From Deltaproteobacteria bacterium (lineage in GTDB: Bacteria > Desulfobacterota > Desulfobacteria > Desulfobacterales > SpSt-501), in NCBI GenBank assembly GCA_016219005.1, contig JACRCN010000046.1:1-64000 (forward strand): DNA of 64,000 bases, read 5' to 3'. Shown piece by piece: positions 9,315-19,643 of this stretch; position 1 is the first letter of the stretch; each line of letters begins with the position of its first letter. The notes under the pieces were generated by a model that saw only the letters and a program-made list of their open reading frames with translations, was not told where the DNA came from and searched no databases. Both the position numbers and the translations under genes were made by a program.

Positions 9315-10222
9315 CATTCGTCTCCTGTGGTCGCACGTTCTCCGATGGCACCGGCCGGGTCCGAAGCCGGGCCGGCAACCGCCGCATCGGTCGTTGCGCG
9401 TCGAATGATTTCCACCACCGGTCCCGCGCTGCCGTCGGAAATCACTTTGCGTTCGCCGGGTTTGAGTTCCCCCGCAGCGACGACCGGCTTGTGCTCCTCC
9501 GGCTGAGTCTTGTCCGTCTCGGCCTGCATGCGCTCCGTCCATCTCTGGTGGCCTTCGATGCAGGCGTCGGCGACCCGTGAGGTCAGGAGCCGAATGGCGC
9601 GGATGGCGTCGTCGTTGCCGGGGATGGCGAAGTCGATGACATCCGGGTCACAGTTGGTGTCGACGATGGCGACGATGGGGATCTTCAGCCGGCGGCCTTC
9701 GTGCACGGCGATCTCCTCGTTCTTGGGGTCCACGATGAAAATCGCCCCCGGCAGACTCGTCATGGACCGGATGCCGCCCAGGTTGCTGTCGAGCTTCTCG
9801 CGCTCCTTGGCCAGCTTCAGCCGTTCCTTCTTGGGAAAAAGGTTGATGGTGCCGTCGTTGTGGATGGTATTGAGGTAGTTCAGCCGCTCGATGCTCTTGC
9901 GGATCGTCTGGAAGTTGGTCAGCATCCCCCCCAACCAGCGGTTGTGCACGTAAAACATTTCGCACCGGTTGGCTTCCTCGTAGATGGAATCCCGGGCCTG
10001 TTTCTTGGTGCCGACAAAGAGCGTCGACTTGCCGTTCGCGGCGTTTTCCACGAGGAAGTCATAGGCCGTCTTGAACATCTTGACAGTCTTCTGCAGGTCG
10101 ACGATGTAGATCCCGTTGCGCGCGCCGAAAATGTAAGGCTTCATCTTCGGGTTCCAGCGCTTGGTCTGGTGGCCGAAATGAACTCCTGCTTCGAGGAGTT
10201 CCTTCATGGTTACGTACGCCAT
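9314..10222 (-). CDS. rpsB: 30S ribosomal protein S2, C-terminally extended
   Basis: A 302-residue S2 protein of the small subunit. [22 protein letters not shown] at the start and [14 protein letters not shown] in the middle are typical. About 60 residues after the usual end (after VADACIEG) form a Glu/Pro/Ala-rich tail that is not part of the ribosome-bound core. Extensions of this kind are known in some deltaproteobacteria. ATG 10222 has GGAAGGGAG upstream. It is the first gene of the leftward superoperon. Confidence 0.94.
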   Translation of the reverse strand: MAYVTMKELLEAGVHFGHQTKRWNPKMKPYIFGARNGIYIVDLQKTVKMFKTAYDFLVENAANGKSTLFVGTKKQARDSIYEEANRCEMFYVHNRWLGGMLTNFQTIRKSIERLNYLNTIHNDGTINLFPKKERLKLAKEREKLDSNLGGIRSMTSLPGAIFIVDPKNEEIAVHEGRRLKIPIVAIVDTNCDPDVIDFAIPGNDDAIRAIRLLTSRVADACIEGHQRWTERMQAETDKTQPEEHKPVVAAGELKPGERKVISDGSAGPVVEIIRRATTDAAVAGPASDPAGAIGERATTGDE

Positions 10223-10365
10223 ACTGTTCTCCCTTCCTTTCGGTTTTTCCACCGCCGCCGTCGTTCTCGCCTCCAGCCCCGACGTCGGGGCACCGGGAAG
10301 CCGTCCGGCTGCGTGTGTCGTTGGTGAAACCCTATGTTTCAGACTGAATACTTAAATTTTTTTAT

Positions 10366-11289
10366 TTAGCAAATCTTTTGATCAGCCGCAACATCTTTTT
10401 TCCGCAGGGCGACCACCCGGTCGCGGCCGGCGTAATCCGCAAGACATTGGAATTCTTCGTAGCCGCCGGTCTGTGCCGCAATGCCCTGCACCGCCTCCCG
10501 CTGGTCGCAACCGATCTCGAGCAGGAGTGAACCGCCGGGCGCAAGGTGGCTGCCGGCCGTGCCGATGATGGCGCGGTAGCTCTTCAGGCCGTCCGGACCC
10601 CCATCGAGGGCGAGGTGCGGCTCATGACGAACGATCTCCGGCTGAAGCCCGGCCAAGGCGCTGCGGGTCACGTACGGCGGGTTGGAGACGATCAGGCCGA
10701 ACGGCTCGCTGCCTTGCCTGAGCGCGCTGAACCAGTCCGCCGCGAAAAATTCCACCCGACCTCCTACGCCGGCGGCGAGCGCATTGCGGCGCGCGGTGGC
10801 GACGGCCGCAATCGATAGGTCGGAGGCGAAATACCGGTGCCGGCCGGCTTCGGCGGCCAGCGCCAGAACAACGGCTCCCGAACCGGTTCCGAGGTCCAGC
10901 ACCCGGGCGCAGCGCCCCTCGGGGACCTTCGCCAGCACGGCGAGAGCCGCCTCCACCAGGCGTTCGGTTTCCGGCCGGGGGATCAACACCTCCGGGCCGA
11001 CGGCGAGATCAAGCGTCCAGAACCCTTTGCGGCCCACGATGTAGGCCACGGGCTCCCGCCGCACCCGCCTTTGGATGAGATCTTTGAACGCGGCGAGCTC
11101 TGCCTTCTCCAGCGGCTTGTCGTGGTGCACGTAGAGCTGCACCCGATCGGTCCGGAGGGCGTGCGCCAGCAGAATTTCGGCCGCCGACCGGGGGCTTTCG
11201 ATCCCGCGTTCCTTCAGGTAGGCGGCCGCCCACAGGATCACTCTCAGGATGGTCCATTCCAGGTCAGTGGCTGACGGCGGGTTCGACAT
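10366..11289 (-). CDS. prmC: Peptide chain release factor N5-glutamine methyltransferase
   Basis: A 307-residue SAM-dependent enzyme that methylates the Gln of the GGQ motif in release factors. The SAM-binding DLGTGSG is at residues 132-138 and the catalytic NPPY at 203-206. The N-terminal ~85 residues form the helical release-factor-binding domain. Its start overlaps the end of its substrate gene prfA by 26 bp, the usual arrangement. A TTGCTA-N16-TATTCA stretch at the end of this gene could be the rpsB promoter, but this is weak. Confidence 0.94.
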   Translation of the reverse strand: MSNPPSATDLEWTILRVILWAAAYLKERGIESPRSAAEILLAHALRTDRVQLYVHHDKPLEKAELAAFKDLIQRRVRREPVAYIVGRKGFWTLDLAVGPEVLIPRPETERLVEAALAVLAKVPEGRCARVLDLGTGSGAVVLALAAEAGRHRYFASDLSIAAVATARRNALAAGVGGRVEFFAADWFSALRQGSEPFGLIVSNPPYVTRSALAGLQPEIVRHEPHLALDGGPDGLKSYRAIIGTAGSHLAPGGSLLLEIGCDQREAVQGIAAQTGGYEEFQCLADYAGRDRVVALRKKDVAADQKIC

Positions 11290-12343
11290 TCTGCAAGGCC
11301 TGGGCCTGGTAGTGGGTGGTCAGCCCGTCGATCAGCTCCTGGATGTCCCCCTGGAGGATGGCCTCCAGCCGGTAAAGGGTCAGCCCGATGCGGTGATCGG
11401 TCACCCGGTTCTGCGGGAAGTTGTAGGTCCGGATGCGGCCGCTGCGGTCGCCGGTGCCCACCTGGCTCTTGCGTTCCTCGGAGCGCTGTTGGTCCTGCTC
11501 CTGGATCTTGGCGTCGAGCATCCGGGCACGCAGCACCTTGAGCGCCTTGTTCTTGTTCTTGAGCTGCGACTTCTCGTCCTGACAGATGACCACCAGGCCT
11601 GTCGGCAGGTGCGTGACCCTCACCGCCGAGTCCGTTGTGTTGACGCTTTGGCCTCCCGGGCCCCCCGAACGATAAACGTCGATGCGCAGGTCGTTGGGGT
11701 TGATTTCCACGTCCACTTCCTCGGCCTCGGGCAGCACCGCCACGGTGACGGCCGAGGTGTGAATGCGGCCCTGGGCTTCGGTGACCGGCACGCGCTGCAC
11801 ACGGTGAATGCCGCTCTCGTACTTTAGGGCACTGTAGGCGCCCTTGCCCTGGATCATGACGATCGCCTCTTTCACTCCTCCCGCGCCGGTGGGATGGCCC
11901 GACAGGATTTCGACTTTCCAGCTGCGGCCTTCGGCATATCGGCAATACATGCGGAACAGGTCGCTCGCGAAAAGCCCCGCCTCTTCGCCGCCGGTGCCGG
12001 CGCGGATCTCGAGAATGACATTCTTGTCGTCGTTCGGGTCTTTCGGCAGCAGCAGAATCTTCAAGTCGCTTTCGAGCTGCGCCTGTTCCGCGGTGAGGGC
12101 GGCGAGGTCTTCCTTGGCCAGGTTGCGGATTTCGGCGTCGGCGTCGTTCAGCAGCGCGCGGCTTTCCTGGATGCGGGCCAGGGCCTCCTTGTGCCGGCGA
12201 AACACCGCGACGATCTTGCCGAGGTCCGAGTGCTCGCGCACGGCCTTCTGGTATGCCTCCCGGTTGCCGAGGAGGCCGGGGTCGCTCAGATGCTGTTCGA
12301 CTTCGATGAAGCGCTGTTCGACGCCTTGGAGTTTGGCATACAT
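11264..12343 (-). CDS. prfA: Peptide chain release factor 1
   Basis: A 359-residue class I release factor that reads UAA and UAG. The catalytic GGQ is at residues 230-232 within [17 protein letters not shown]. The codon-recognition loop lies in domain 2, where a release factor 1 PxT-type motif would be expected. The length is typical. It lies between rpmE and prmC and overlaps prmC by 26 bp. No frameshift site of the release factor 2 kind is present. Confidence 0.94.
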   Translation of the reverse strand: MYAKLQGVEQRFIEVEQHLSDPGLLGNREAYQKAVREHSDLGKIVAVFRRHKEALARIQESRALLNDADAEIRNLAKEDLAALTAEQAQLESDLKILLLPKDPNDDKNVILEIRAGTGGEEAGLFASDLFRMYCRYAEGRSWKVEILSGHPTGAGGVKEAIVMIQGKGAYSALKYESGIHRVQRVPVTEAQGRIHTSAVTVAVLPEAEEVDVEINPNDLRIDVYRSGGPGGQSVNTTDSAVRVTHLPTGLVVICQDEKSQLKNKNKALKVLRARMLDAKIQEQDQQRSEERKSQVGTGDRSGRIRTYNFPQNRVTDHRIGLTLYRLEAILQGDIQELIDGLTTHYQAQALQNVEPAVSH

Positions 12344-12484
12344 GGTTTATTCACCTGGGCCTGCCGCAGGCGCAAAAAAGACCTCGGGCGCGGGGAACTT
12401 CCTCCCCGGCCCGAAGGTGGCTGGCCCATCAAGATGCACGTGATGATCTGAATGACAACCCGCGCGTTTTCCGGCTCGCTGCAG

Positions 12485-12509
12485 CCCGCGCGCGGCCAAA
12501 CCGCGCGGG
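12485..12509 (-). terminator. GC-rich hairpin downstream of rpmE
   Basis: Perfect 8-bp arms CCCGCGCG and CGCGCGGG with a 9-nt loop, in the 218-bp space between rpmE and prfA. There is no T-run on either strand, so this may be a transcript-stabilising or Rho-linked structure and not an intrinsic terminator. The rest of this space shows nothing recognisable. Confidence 0.35.
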
Positions 12510-12561
12510 GCCGACCGGCGCCGCCGGCTCCGATCGACTGGGTGCAGGCGGGCGGGAGCGG

Positions 12562-12783
12562 TTACGCCGGCTTTTCCTGCTTCTGGAACTTCGCATACTT
12601 CTTACGGAAACGCTCGATGCGGCCGGCCGTATCGACCAGTTTCTGCTTGCCCGTGAAAAACGGGTGACAGTTGGAGCAGATTTCCACGGCGATATTGTCC
12701 CGGGTGGAGCCGGTCTCGATCACGTTTCCGCAGGCGCAACGGATCTTCGTTTCCTCGTACTTCGGATGAATGTCCTTCTTCAT
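12562..12783 (-). CDS. rpmE: 50S ribosomal protein L31, zinc-binding type
   Basis: A 73-residue L31. The zinc ligands are visible as CACGN and CSNCHPF, which marks the zinc-containing (C+) paralogue. The family N-terminus MKKDIHPKY sets the start at 12783, with a purine-rich GAGGGGGA upstream. A longer frame to 12831 would overlap rho and lacks family similarity. The C-terminus is basic, with a short KFQKQEK tail. Confidence 0.93.
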   Translation of the reverse strand: MKKDIHPKYEETKIRCACGNVIETGSTRDNIAVEICSNCHPFFTGKQKLVDTAGRIERFRKKYAKFQKQEKPA

Positions 12784-12823
12784 TACAGGTGAGTCCCCCT
12801 CTTCCATATTGAACTCTTCAGGT

Positions 12824-14071
12824 CTATGCATTCATAGAATTCATAAAGTCCCTATTATTCTTCGTTCCTTTCATTTTTTCAAGCAAAAACTCCATGCTGT
12901 CCACCGTGTTGAGGGTGGTGAGCAGTTTGCGCAGGATCCAGACACGGTTGAGCACGTCCCCTTCGAGCAGCAATTCCTCCTTGCGGGTGCCGGAGCGCTT
13001 GATGTCGACGGCTGGGAAGACGCGCTTGTCCGAAAGCTTCCGGTCGAGCTGGATCTCGGCGTTGCCGGTTCCCTTGAACTCTTCGAAGATCACCTCGTCC
13101 ATGCGGCTGCCGGTGTCGATCAGGGCGGTCGCGATGATGGTGAGGCTGCCGCCCTCTTCGATGTTGCGGGCCGCGCCGAAGAAGCGCTTCGGCCGCTGCA
13201 GGGCGTTGGAGTCGACACCGCCGGAGAGGATCTTGCCGCTCGGCGGGACGACCGCGTTGTGCGCCCGTGCCAGACGCGTGATGCTGTCCAGCAGAATCAC
13301 GACGTCCTTCTTGTGCTCGACCAGGCGCTTGGCTTTCTCGATGACCATCTCGGCCACCTGAACGTGGCGCTCGGCCGGCTCATCGAAGGTCGAGCTGATC
13401 ACCTCCGCGTTCACCGTGCGCTCCATGTCGGTCACTTCCTCCGGTCGCTCGTCGATGAGCAGCACAAAGGGCACCACGTCCTTGTGGCTCTTGATGATGG
13501 AGTTGGCGATGGCCTGTAGCAGCATGGTCTTGCCGGAGCGCGGCGGCGACACGATGAGGCAGCGCTGACCGAAGCCGATCGGCACCATGAGATCCAGGAT
13601 GCGCGTGGAGTAATTCGCGGGGTCGGATTCGAGATTCATCTTGCGCTCGGGATAGAGCGGGGTCAGGTTGTCAAAAAGTATCTTGTCGCGGGCAACCTCG
13701 GGGTCCTCGTAGTTCGTCGCTTCGACCTTGAGCAGCGCGAAATAACGCTCGGACTCCTTGGGCTGCCGGATCTGGCCCGAAATCGTGTCGCCGGTGCGCA
13801 GGCTGAACCGCCGGATCTGGGAGGGCGACACGTAGATGTCGTCGGGGCCGGGCAGGTAGTTGGAGCTGGGCGAGCGCAGGAACCCGAATCCGTCCGGCAG
13901 AATCTCCAGGGTGCCCTCCCCGTAGATCATACCGTTTTTCTCGATCTGGTTCTGCAGCAGCGCGAACATCAACTCCTGCTTGCGCATGTTGGAGGCGCCT
14001 TCGATGTTGAAGCTCTTGGCCATCTGCATGAGCTCGCTGATTTTTTTCTCTTTGAGTTCGGCAATGTTCAT
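12824..14071 (-). CDS. rho: Transcription termination factor Rho
   Basis: A 415-residue hexameric RNA/DNA helicase that ends transcription. It has an N-terminal helical bundle (1-47), a cold-shock-like RNA-binding domain (about 50-130), and a RecA-type motor with Walker A SPPRSGKT at residues 175-182. The Walker B and Q/R-loop region follows ([14 protein letters not shown], then [10 protein letters not shown]). Length and domain order are standard, with no insertion in the N-terminal domain. It heads the rho-rpmE-prfA-prmC set. Confidence 0.96.
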   Translation of the reverse strand: MNIAELKEKKISELMQMAKSFNIEGASNMRKQELMFALLQNQIEKNGMIYGEGTLEILPDGFGFLRSPSSNYLPGPDDIYVSPSQIRRFSLRTGDTISGQIRQPKESERYFALLKVEATNYEDPEVARDKILFDNLTPLYPERKMNLESDPANYSTRILDLMVPIGFGQRCLIVSPPRSGKTMLLQAIANSIIKSHKDVVPFVLLIDERPEEVTDMERTVNAEVISSTFDEPAERHVQVAEMVIEKAKRLVEHKKDVVILLDSITRLARAHNAVVPPSGKILSGGVDSNALQRPKRFFGAARNIEEGGSLTIIATALIDTGSRMDEVIFEEFKGTGNAEIQLDRKLSDKRVFPAVDIKRSGTRKEELLLEGDVLNRVWILRKLLTTLNTVDSMEFLLEKMKGTKNNRDFMNSMNA

Positions 14072-14399
14072 TAATGCGATTCCCCTTGATTTGGTCCCGG
14101 ATGCACAGAGGCATCAGCGGGTCGTCCCGGTCGATTGCTGCCGCCGGTGGTTGTTGCCGTTTGCGTGAGCCGGATCGAATATGGGTGCTTGCGCTCTGAG
14201 AAGTTACAGCGACCATCGCGGCAAGCCGCTGTGAATATACAAGACCTCAAAAATTGCCAACCGGAAAATTTCAACCGACGTGCCTTTTACCTGCTGGTCA
14301 GAGGATTGGGACCCTGTCGGTCAAACAAGGAGGATTTTAAGGCGATAGAGAAAATGAATCCTCATAACGGGCGGGTTGATCTTGCCCCAGATAGTGATA
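14072..14399 (-). promoter_or_regulatory. Long untranslated leader of rho
   Basis: About 330 bases separate the predicted rho promoter from its start codon, with no convincing gene on either strand. Long leaders with autogenous Rho-dependent termination are known for rho in Escherichia coli. The length here suggests the same control, but this is inference. A 14-codon ATG frame exists in it but has no ribosome site. Confidence 0.4.
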
Positions 14400-14405
14400 G
14401 ATATA

Positions 14406-14434
14406 TTTTTATATCAGAACCCCGGGTCTGTCAA
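14406..14434 (-). promoter_or_regulatory. Sigma70-type promoter, probably of rho
   Basis: Reading leftward, TTGACA at 14434-14429 is followed after 17 bases by TAAAAA (or after 15 by TATAAA) in an AT-rich stretch. It is the strongest promoter match upstream of rho. Confidence 0.55.
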
Positions 14435-14464
14435 GTGGTTTCATGTTTTCGGCGCCTAAAAATA

Positions 14465-15742
14465 ATGCTAATTGAGGACATGCTTACTGGCCTTCCAGCC
14501 TATTTTCCGACCTGCGAGGGGGCCTACCTCGTCGGCGGCTGCGTCCGCGACCTTTTGCTCGGGCGTCCGCCGGCCGATTATGACGTGGCCGTCCTGGAAG
14601 ATCCCCGGGCGTACGCGCAAAAGCTTGCGGCCGCCGCAGGAGGCCGCATCGTCGAAATCGGCAAGCCGGAATTCCGCCTGTGGCGGGTGGCCGCCCCGGG
14701 CGGCATCGTCGACGTTTCCGCCGCCGCCGGAGCCGGCATTGCGCAGGACCTGCGCCAGCGGGATTTCACCATCAACGCATTGGCGGTCGATATCGCCACG
14801 GGTACAATCATCGACGTCACCGGCGGTCGGCAGGATCTCAACGCCGGGACCATCCGCATGGTATCCGCCGCCGCGTTCCGGAACGACCCGGTGCGGCTCA
14901 TCCGGGCCTTTCGGCTGCAGGCCCGCTTCGGTTTCAGCATCGAACCGGGAACACTCGCCGCCATCGGTCGCGATGCCGGCCGGATCGCCCGACCCGCCGG
15001 CGAACGCGTCCGCGAGGAGTTTTTCAAAATGCTCGGCGCGGACCGCTCCGCGCCCGCCCTGCAGGGCATGGCCCGGACGGGGCTGTTGACCGCGCTTTTC
15101 CCGGAGCTGAAGCGCGCGGGTGAAAATGTCCTGGAACGCGCTGTCGCCACCCACCAGCAGCTGGAATCGCTGCTGGCGGATCTGCCGGGCTGTTTTCCGG
15201 ACACGGCCGAGGTGCTGATGGGCGAGCTGACTGAAAACCGCCGCATCCTTATTAAATGCGCCGCCGTGCTTGGCCCCGTCCCGGGCATCCCCGCAATCGC
15301 GCAGCGCCTCCGGCTCTCAGGCCACGACGCCGGCCGGCTGGGGGGTCTGATCCGGCATCATCCGCGAGCGATAGGGATTTTGGCCTCGCCCCGGCCCTCC
15401 CCGCGCGAGGTGACGCGCTTCTTCCGCGAAGCGCACGCCGCGCTTCCCGATCTGCTTTTGAACGCGGCAGCAGACCTCATGGCCGAACCGGCGGGGCGAT
15501 CGCAGGACATACGCTCGCACACCGCAGAGCTCTTGCAGACGTATGCTTTCGCCTATCTGCCCAGATTTCAGTCCCCTCCCCCGATTTCCGGCAACGACCT
15601 GATCGCCGAGTTCGGCCTGAAACCGTCGGCCCTTTTCAAGCAAATCCTGGATTCGATCGAGGAAGAGCGCCTGTCGCGCAGTGAGATGGGCCGCGCCGAG
15701 GCGTTGGAGATGGTGCGGGCCTACCTGAAGAACCAGGCCTGA
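14465..15742 (+). CDS. CCA tRNA nucleotidyltransferase / poly(A) polymerase family protein
   Basis: About 425 residues of the class II nucleotidyltransferase superfamily. AYLVGGCVRDLLLGRPPADYDVAV near the start holds the Gly-Gly and Asp-x-Asp metal site. RDFTINALA, then NDPVRLIRAFR, are the nucleotide and RNA-binding signatures. It adds or repairs the CCA ends of tRNA, or makes poly(A) tails; sequence alone does not separate these here. No HD phosphohydrolase motif is seen in the C-terminus. The start is uncertain: ATGs at 14465 and 14480 both lack a good ribosome site, and the frame stays open to 14135. It is convergent with adk. Confidence 0.85.
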   Translation: MLIEDMLTGLPAYFPTCEGAYLVGGCVRDLLLGRPPADYDVAVLEDPRAYAQKLAAAAGGRIVEIGKPEFRLWRVAAPGGIVDVSAAAGAGIAQDLRQRDFTINALAVDIATGTIIDVTGGRQDLNAGTIRMVSAAAFRNDPVRLIRAFRLQARFGFSIEPGTLAAIGRDAGRIARPAGERVREEFFKMLGADRSAPALQGMARTGLLTALFPELKRAGENVLERAVATHQQLESLLADLPGCFPDTAEVLMGELTENRRILIKCAAVLGPVPGIPAIAQRLRLSGHDAGRLGGLIRHHPRAIGILASPRPSPREVTRFFREAHAALPDLLLNAAADLMAEPAGRSQDIRSHTAELLQTYAFAYLPRFQSPPPISGNDLIAEFGLKPSALFKQILDSIEEERLSRSEMGRAEALEMVRAYLKNQA

Positions 15743-15744
15743 TA

Positions 15745-15778
15745 CAAGGGCCCCGCGGTATGCACGGCGGGGCCCTTG
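15745..15778. terminator. Shared hairpin between convergent genes
   Basis: Perfect 12-bp arms (CAAGGGCCCCGC and GCGGGGCCCTTG) around a 10-nt loop, starting two bases after the stop codon of the nucleotidyltransferase gene and ending before the adk stop. T-runs are short, so it is a moderate intrinsic terminator on both strands. Confidence 0.65.
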
Positions 15779-15795
15779 TTCATGACTCCATGAAG

Positions 15796-16625
<830 letters not shown>

Positions 16626-16706
16626 AGGGCCATTGAAAAACCGGTTGACTATCCGCTGGGGTGGCGGCATTGCGTCATGCCCGGCGGCACGAAAGGGGCG
16701 ATGTGA

Positions 16707-16913
16707 GTGAAAGAAATCGAAGTCAAAGTCTTTGACAACGATATTGAAAAAGCAATGCGCATTCTGAAGAAGAAGATTCAGAATGACGGTCTCTTCAAGC
16801 GCCTGAAGCTGAAAAAGAGCTACGAGAAGCCGAGCGAATTCCGGCGGCGCAAGCAGCGCGAATCGCAGAGACGAGAGCGGATTGCCTTGGCGCGCGCCGC
16901 GCGCCGGCGTTAA
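16707..16913 (+). CDS. rpsU: 30S ribosomal protein S21
   Basis: A 68-residue S21, strongly basic toward the C-terminus (FRRRKQRESQRRERIALARAARRR-type tail). The family start KEIEVKVFDNDIEKAMR is preserved. The start codon is GTG with AAGGGG upstream. A two-codon ATG-TGA minigene sits directly before the GTG. The gene has its own promoter and terminator, so it is a single-gene unit ahead of folC. Confidence 0.94.
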   Translation: MKEIEVKVFDNDIEKAMRILKKKIQNDGLFKRLKLKKSYEKPSEFRRRKQRESQRRERIALARAARRR

Positions 16914-16936
16914 CCCCCTGAACCTGGAAACACCCG

Positions 16937-16966
16937 AACCCGGTGGCTCTCGCCACCGGGTTTTTT
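16937..16966 (+). terminator. Intrinsic terminator of rpsU
   Basis: Perfect 11-bp arms (AACCCGGTGGC and GCCACCGGGTT) around TCTC, followed by four more T. The folC start codon lies two bases after it, so folC transcription must read through or begin elsewhere. Confidence 0.85.
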
Positions 16967-16967
16967 A

Positions 16968-18269
16968 ATGCGCATGCCACGCGACACTGCATACGCCGAA
17001 TGCCTCGAGACGATGTTCGCCCTGAGGCGCTTCGGGATCAAACTGGGGCTGGCCACCATCCGCCGGATGCTCTCCGGCCTGGGCAACCCCCAACGGCACT
17101 ACCGCTGCATCCACATCGCCGGCACCAACGGCAAGGGATCGGTCGCTTCGAGCCTGGCTACCATCCTCATGAAATCCGGCTACCGGGTGGGGCTCTACAC
17201 CTCTCCGCACCTGGTGCGTTTCAACGAACGCATCCAGGTCGACGGCGAAGAGATCTCCGATGCCCAGATCGTCCGGCTCTTCCGGCGGGTTCAGCGGACA
17301 TGTACCGGGGGACGCGAACCCACATTCTTCGAATTCACCACCGCCATGGCCCTGGATGAGTTCGCCCGCCGCAAGGTCGACTGGGCCGTGATCGAGACCG
17401 GCATGGGCGGCCGCCTGGATGCCACCAATACGATCACCCCGGAGCTTAGCGTGATCACAAACATCTCCCTGGAGCACCGCGAATACCTGGGAGAGACCAT
17501 CGACCGGATCGCCTTCGAAAAAGCCGGCATCGTCAAGCGCCGCAAGCCGGTCGTAACAGGCATCAGCCAACCATCGGCGTTGTCCGTCCTGTCTGAAACG
17601 GCGCAACGGAAATCGGCGCCGCTTTTCCGCCTGGGTTCCGAGTTCCGGATCCGTCGCCGGGCGAACGGGACCTTCACCTATTCCGGCATCGAACACGTAT
17701 GGACCGGCCTGACAACCGGCCTGCACGGCGATCACCAGGTGCAAAACGCCGCACTGGTCCTGGCGGCCTGCGAGCTTTTGATGCCGAAAGCCCCGCAGAT
17801 CGACCTTCACATCATTCGCGCGGGGCTGATCGAAAACCGCTGGCCGGGGCGCCTCGAGGTGGTTTCCCAAAACCCTCTGGTAATGTTCGACGGGGCCCAT
17901 AACCTGGACGCCGCCCGGCAGCTTTCGCGCTGGCTGTCAAAGAACCTGAAGGGCCGCCCGCTCACTCTGGTCGTGGGCATACTGGACGACAAGCCCTACC
18001 GCGCGATGCTCAAGTGCCTGCTTCCCCTGGCCGCCCGCGTCATTTTCACCCAGGCCAAAATCAACCGGGCCCTCCCGGTCAAGACGCTCGCCGAGGCAGC
18101 ACAGCCGATGGCATCTGACATCACCATCGTCACTGATGTGGCCCAGGCCCTCAAGGTCGCCGTGAAGACCGCCCCCGCGGGCGGGCTCACGCTGGTGGCA
18201 GGCTCACTCTACGTCGTAGGCGAGGCCCAGGCGGCCATCGCGAACGGCATCGTCCGCTTCAAACGCTAA
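16968..18269 (+). CDS. folC: Bifunctional folylpolyglutamate/dihydrofolate synthase
   Basis: A 433-residue Mur-ligase-fold enzyme that joins glutamate to dihydropteroate and extends folate polyglutamate tails. The ATP loop GTNGKGS is at residues 52-58. LYTSPHLVRFNERI is the folate family signature, ETGMGGRLDATN the metal site, and VMFDGAHNLDAAR the C-terminal domain signature. The start used gives the family-typical N-terminus CLETMFALRRFGIKLGL. The start codon lies almost on top of the rpsU terminator. Confidence 0.92.
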   Translation: MRMPRDTAYAECLETMFALRRFGIKLGLATIRRMLSGLGNPQRHYRCIHIAGTNGKGSVASSLATILMKSGYRVGLYTSPHLVRFNERIQVDGEEISDAQIVRLFRRVQRTCTGGREPTFFEFTTAMALDEFARRKVDWAVIETGMGGRLDATNTITPELSVITNISLEHREYLGETIDRIAFEKAGIVKRRKPVVTGISQPSALSVLSETAQRKSAPLFRLGSEFRIRRRANGTFTYSGIEHVWTGLTTGLHGDHQVQNAALVLAACELLMPKAPQIDLHIIRAGLIENRWPGRLEVVSQNPLVMFDGAHNLDAARQLSRWLSKNLKGRPLTLVVGILDDKPYRAMLKCLLPLAARVIFTQAKINRALPVKTLAEAAQPMASDITIVTDVAQALKVAVKTAPAGGLTLVAGSLYVVGEAQAAIANGIVRFKR

Positions 18270-18321
18270 CGCCGCTGACCCCGGAGTTTTTTAGCGCTTG
18301 ACTTCGACGCGCTGATCCATT

Positions 18322-18468
18322 AACAGGGTGTTGAAAAAATGGGCATCCGGCCGTCAGCCAAGGCGTGCGGCGTTTTGGAAAGCGCAGCATATTCATAATA
18401 TGTGAGCATTCACAAAAACCGCACAACGCCGGTTCCCGACCTCAGATGCGGTTTTTAAACACCCTGTT
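18322..18468. repeat. Intergenic repeat with terminal inverted repeats, copy 1
   Basis: A 147-bp segment bounded by 17-bp inverted ends (AACAGGGTGTTGAAAAA and its complement with one mismatch). The inner sequence contains GGCGTGCGGCGTTTTG and a small CATATT/AATATG inverted repeat. A diverged second copy is at 63689-63808. It resembles a non-autonomous miniature element; no transposase is in the window. It sits between folC and tRNA-Arg and could also form a two-way terminator. Confidence 0.7.
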
Positions 18469-18488
18469 CACCATGCGGTCCACCTTTT

Positions 18489-18564
18489 GCGCCCGTAGCT
18501 CAGGGGATAGAGCGTCAGCCTCCGGAGCTGAAAGTCGCAAGTTCGAATCTTGCCGGGCGCACCA
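18489..18564 (+). tRNA. tRNA-Arg (anticodon CCG)
   Basis: A 76-nt cloverleaf that can be folded by eye. The acceptor arms are GCGCCCG and CGGGCGC. The D arm is GCTC/GAGC. The anticodon arm is TCAGC-CTCCGGA-GCTGA with anticodon CCG. The T arm is GCAAG-TTCGAAT-CTTGC. The CCA end is encoded. It reads CGG codons. Confidence 0.95.
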
Positions 18565-18756
18565 TCAAATCACGGGCTCAGTCGGCCTGAACCTGTTAGA
18601 GATTGGCAAGGAGCATCCGTTCCGAGACGAGACCTTCCTCGATCGGGAGTTTTCCAAGGGCATCGACGTGGATTGAATTTGCAGGCCGGAGTTCCTTGAA
18701 GGACACGAGGTCATTTTCAGAAAAGAGTAGCAGAATCAATGTTTCTTTCAGAAGAA

Positions 18757-19554
18757 CTATGTCGCAGCAGAACCTTCTATTACTCTGTTAAATCCGTATC
18801 CCAGCCTGCGAGACAGCTTCTTTGCGCCGACCTGTACTGCTTCCGACAATTCGATCTTTCGTTTCAAGTCCATGCGTGTTGCTGGTACAGTAATGCTCAT
18901 GGCTGCGTATGTATTTCCGTCATGGTCATAAACAGGTGCGGCAACACACCTTGCGTCTTCATTTGATTCGCAGTCATCATAGGCATAGCCACGTTTACGG
19001 ATCTCGGATATCTCCTCTATCAGTCGCTTCACAGAAGTGATGCTGTTGCTGGTCATCCGAAGCAGTCGCCTCTGTTTCTGGTATAGACCCGCCAATTCCT
19101 GGTCCGAAAGCGCGGAGAGGAGCATTTTGCCGACGGCAGTGCAGTGGGCGGGCAGGCGCGACCCCACAGCTGATACCAATCTCAGAATACGGGAGCTGTC
19201 CACTCTTATAATGAAGACGACATCCCTGCCATCCCGGATGGCCATCTGCACTGTCTCATCGCAGGCTTTAGATACTTCCTTTGCCACCCGCAGGCACTCC
19301 TGAGACGGGTCGAGTCGTGACGCAAAGATACTGCCCAACTCGAAAACTCGAAAGCCTAATGTAAATCGGTTGGGTAGATTCTCATCTTTTTCCAGATAAC
19401 CGCTCGCCAGAAGGGTTTGCACTTGTTCGTGAACGGTCGTACGAGGCAACCTCAACCGCGCTGCAATTTCCGGCTTGGACAGGGACTGGGTGTCCTCGAA
19501 GAACAGGTCTAGAATATCAAACGCGCGTTTAACCGATGTGATGATCTTGGCCAT
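18757..19554 (-). CDS. IclR-family transcriptional regulator
   Basis: A 265-residue regulator. A winged helix-turn-helix lies at about residues 5-65 (VKRAFDILDLFF, then KPEIAARLRLPRTTVHEQVQTLLASGYL). The effector-binding domain follows and shows the family pattern LPAHCTAVGKMLLSAL and GYAYDDCESNEDARCVAAPVYD. It probably binds a small organic acid. It is followed upstream on the same strand by Fe-ADH, an ABM-domain protein and a TRAP transporter, which it probably controls. The palindromes near 24150 are candidate operators. Confidence 0.88.
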   Translation of the reverse strand: MAKIITSVKRAFDILDLFFEDTQSLSKPEIAARLRLPRTTVHEQVQTLLASGYLEKDENLPNRFTLGFRVFELGSIFASRLDPSQECLRVAKEVSKACDETVQMAIRDGRDVVFIIRVDSSRILRLVSAVGSRLPAHCTAVGKMLLSALSDQELAGLYQKQRRLLRMTSNSITSVKRLIEEISEIRKRGYAYDDCESNEDARCVAAPVYDHDGNTYAAMSITVPATRMDLKRKIELSEAVQVGAKKLSRRLGYGFNRVIEGSAAT

Positions 19555-19643
19555 CGTTGGAACCCAGCGCGCACCTTTTCCCTTGGGGGCTGCCCTGTCT
19601 AACTGTTTCCTTGCGCTAATTGGTGCACTGATGCAGCTTGCGT

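Noticed and set aside
7944-9506. Rightward 520-codon frame
   Set aside because: It is antisense to pyrH, tsf and rpsB, all of which have clear motifs and ribosome sites.
14135-14464. 110-codon N-terminal extension of the nucleotidyltransferase
   Set aside because: Composition is not protein-like, it lies across the rho leader, and relatives begin near the GGCVRD motif.
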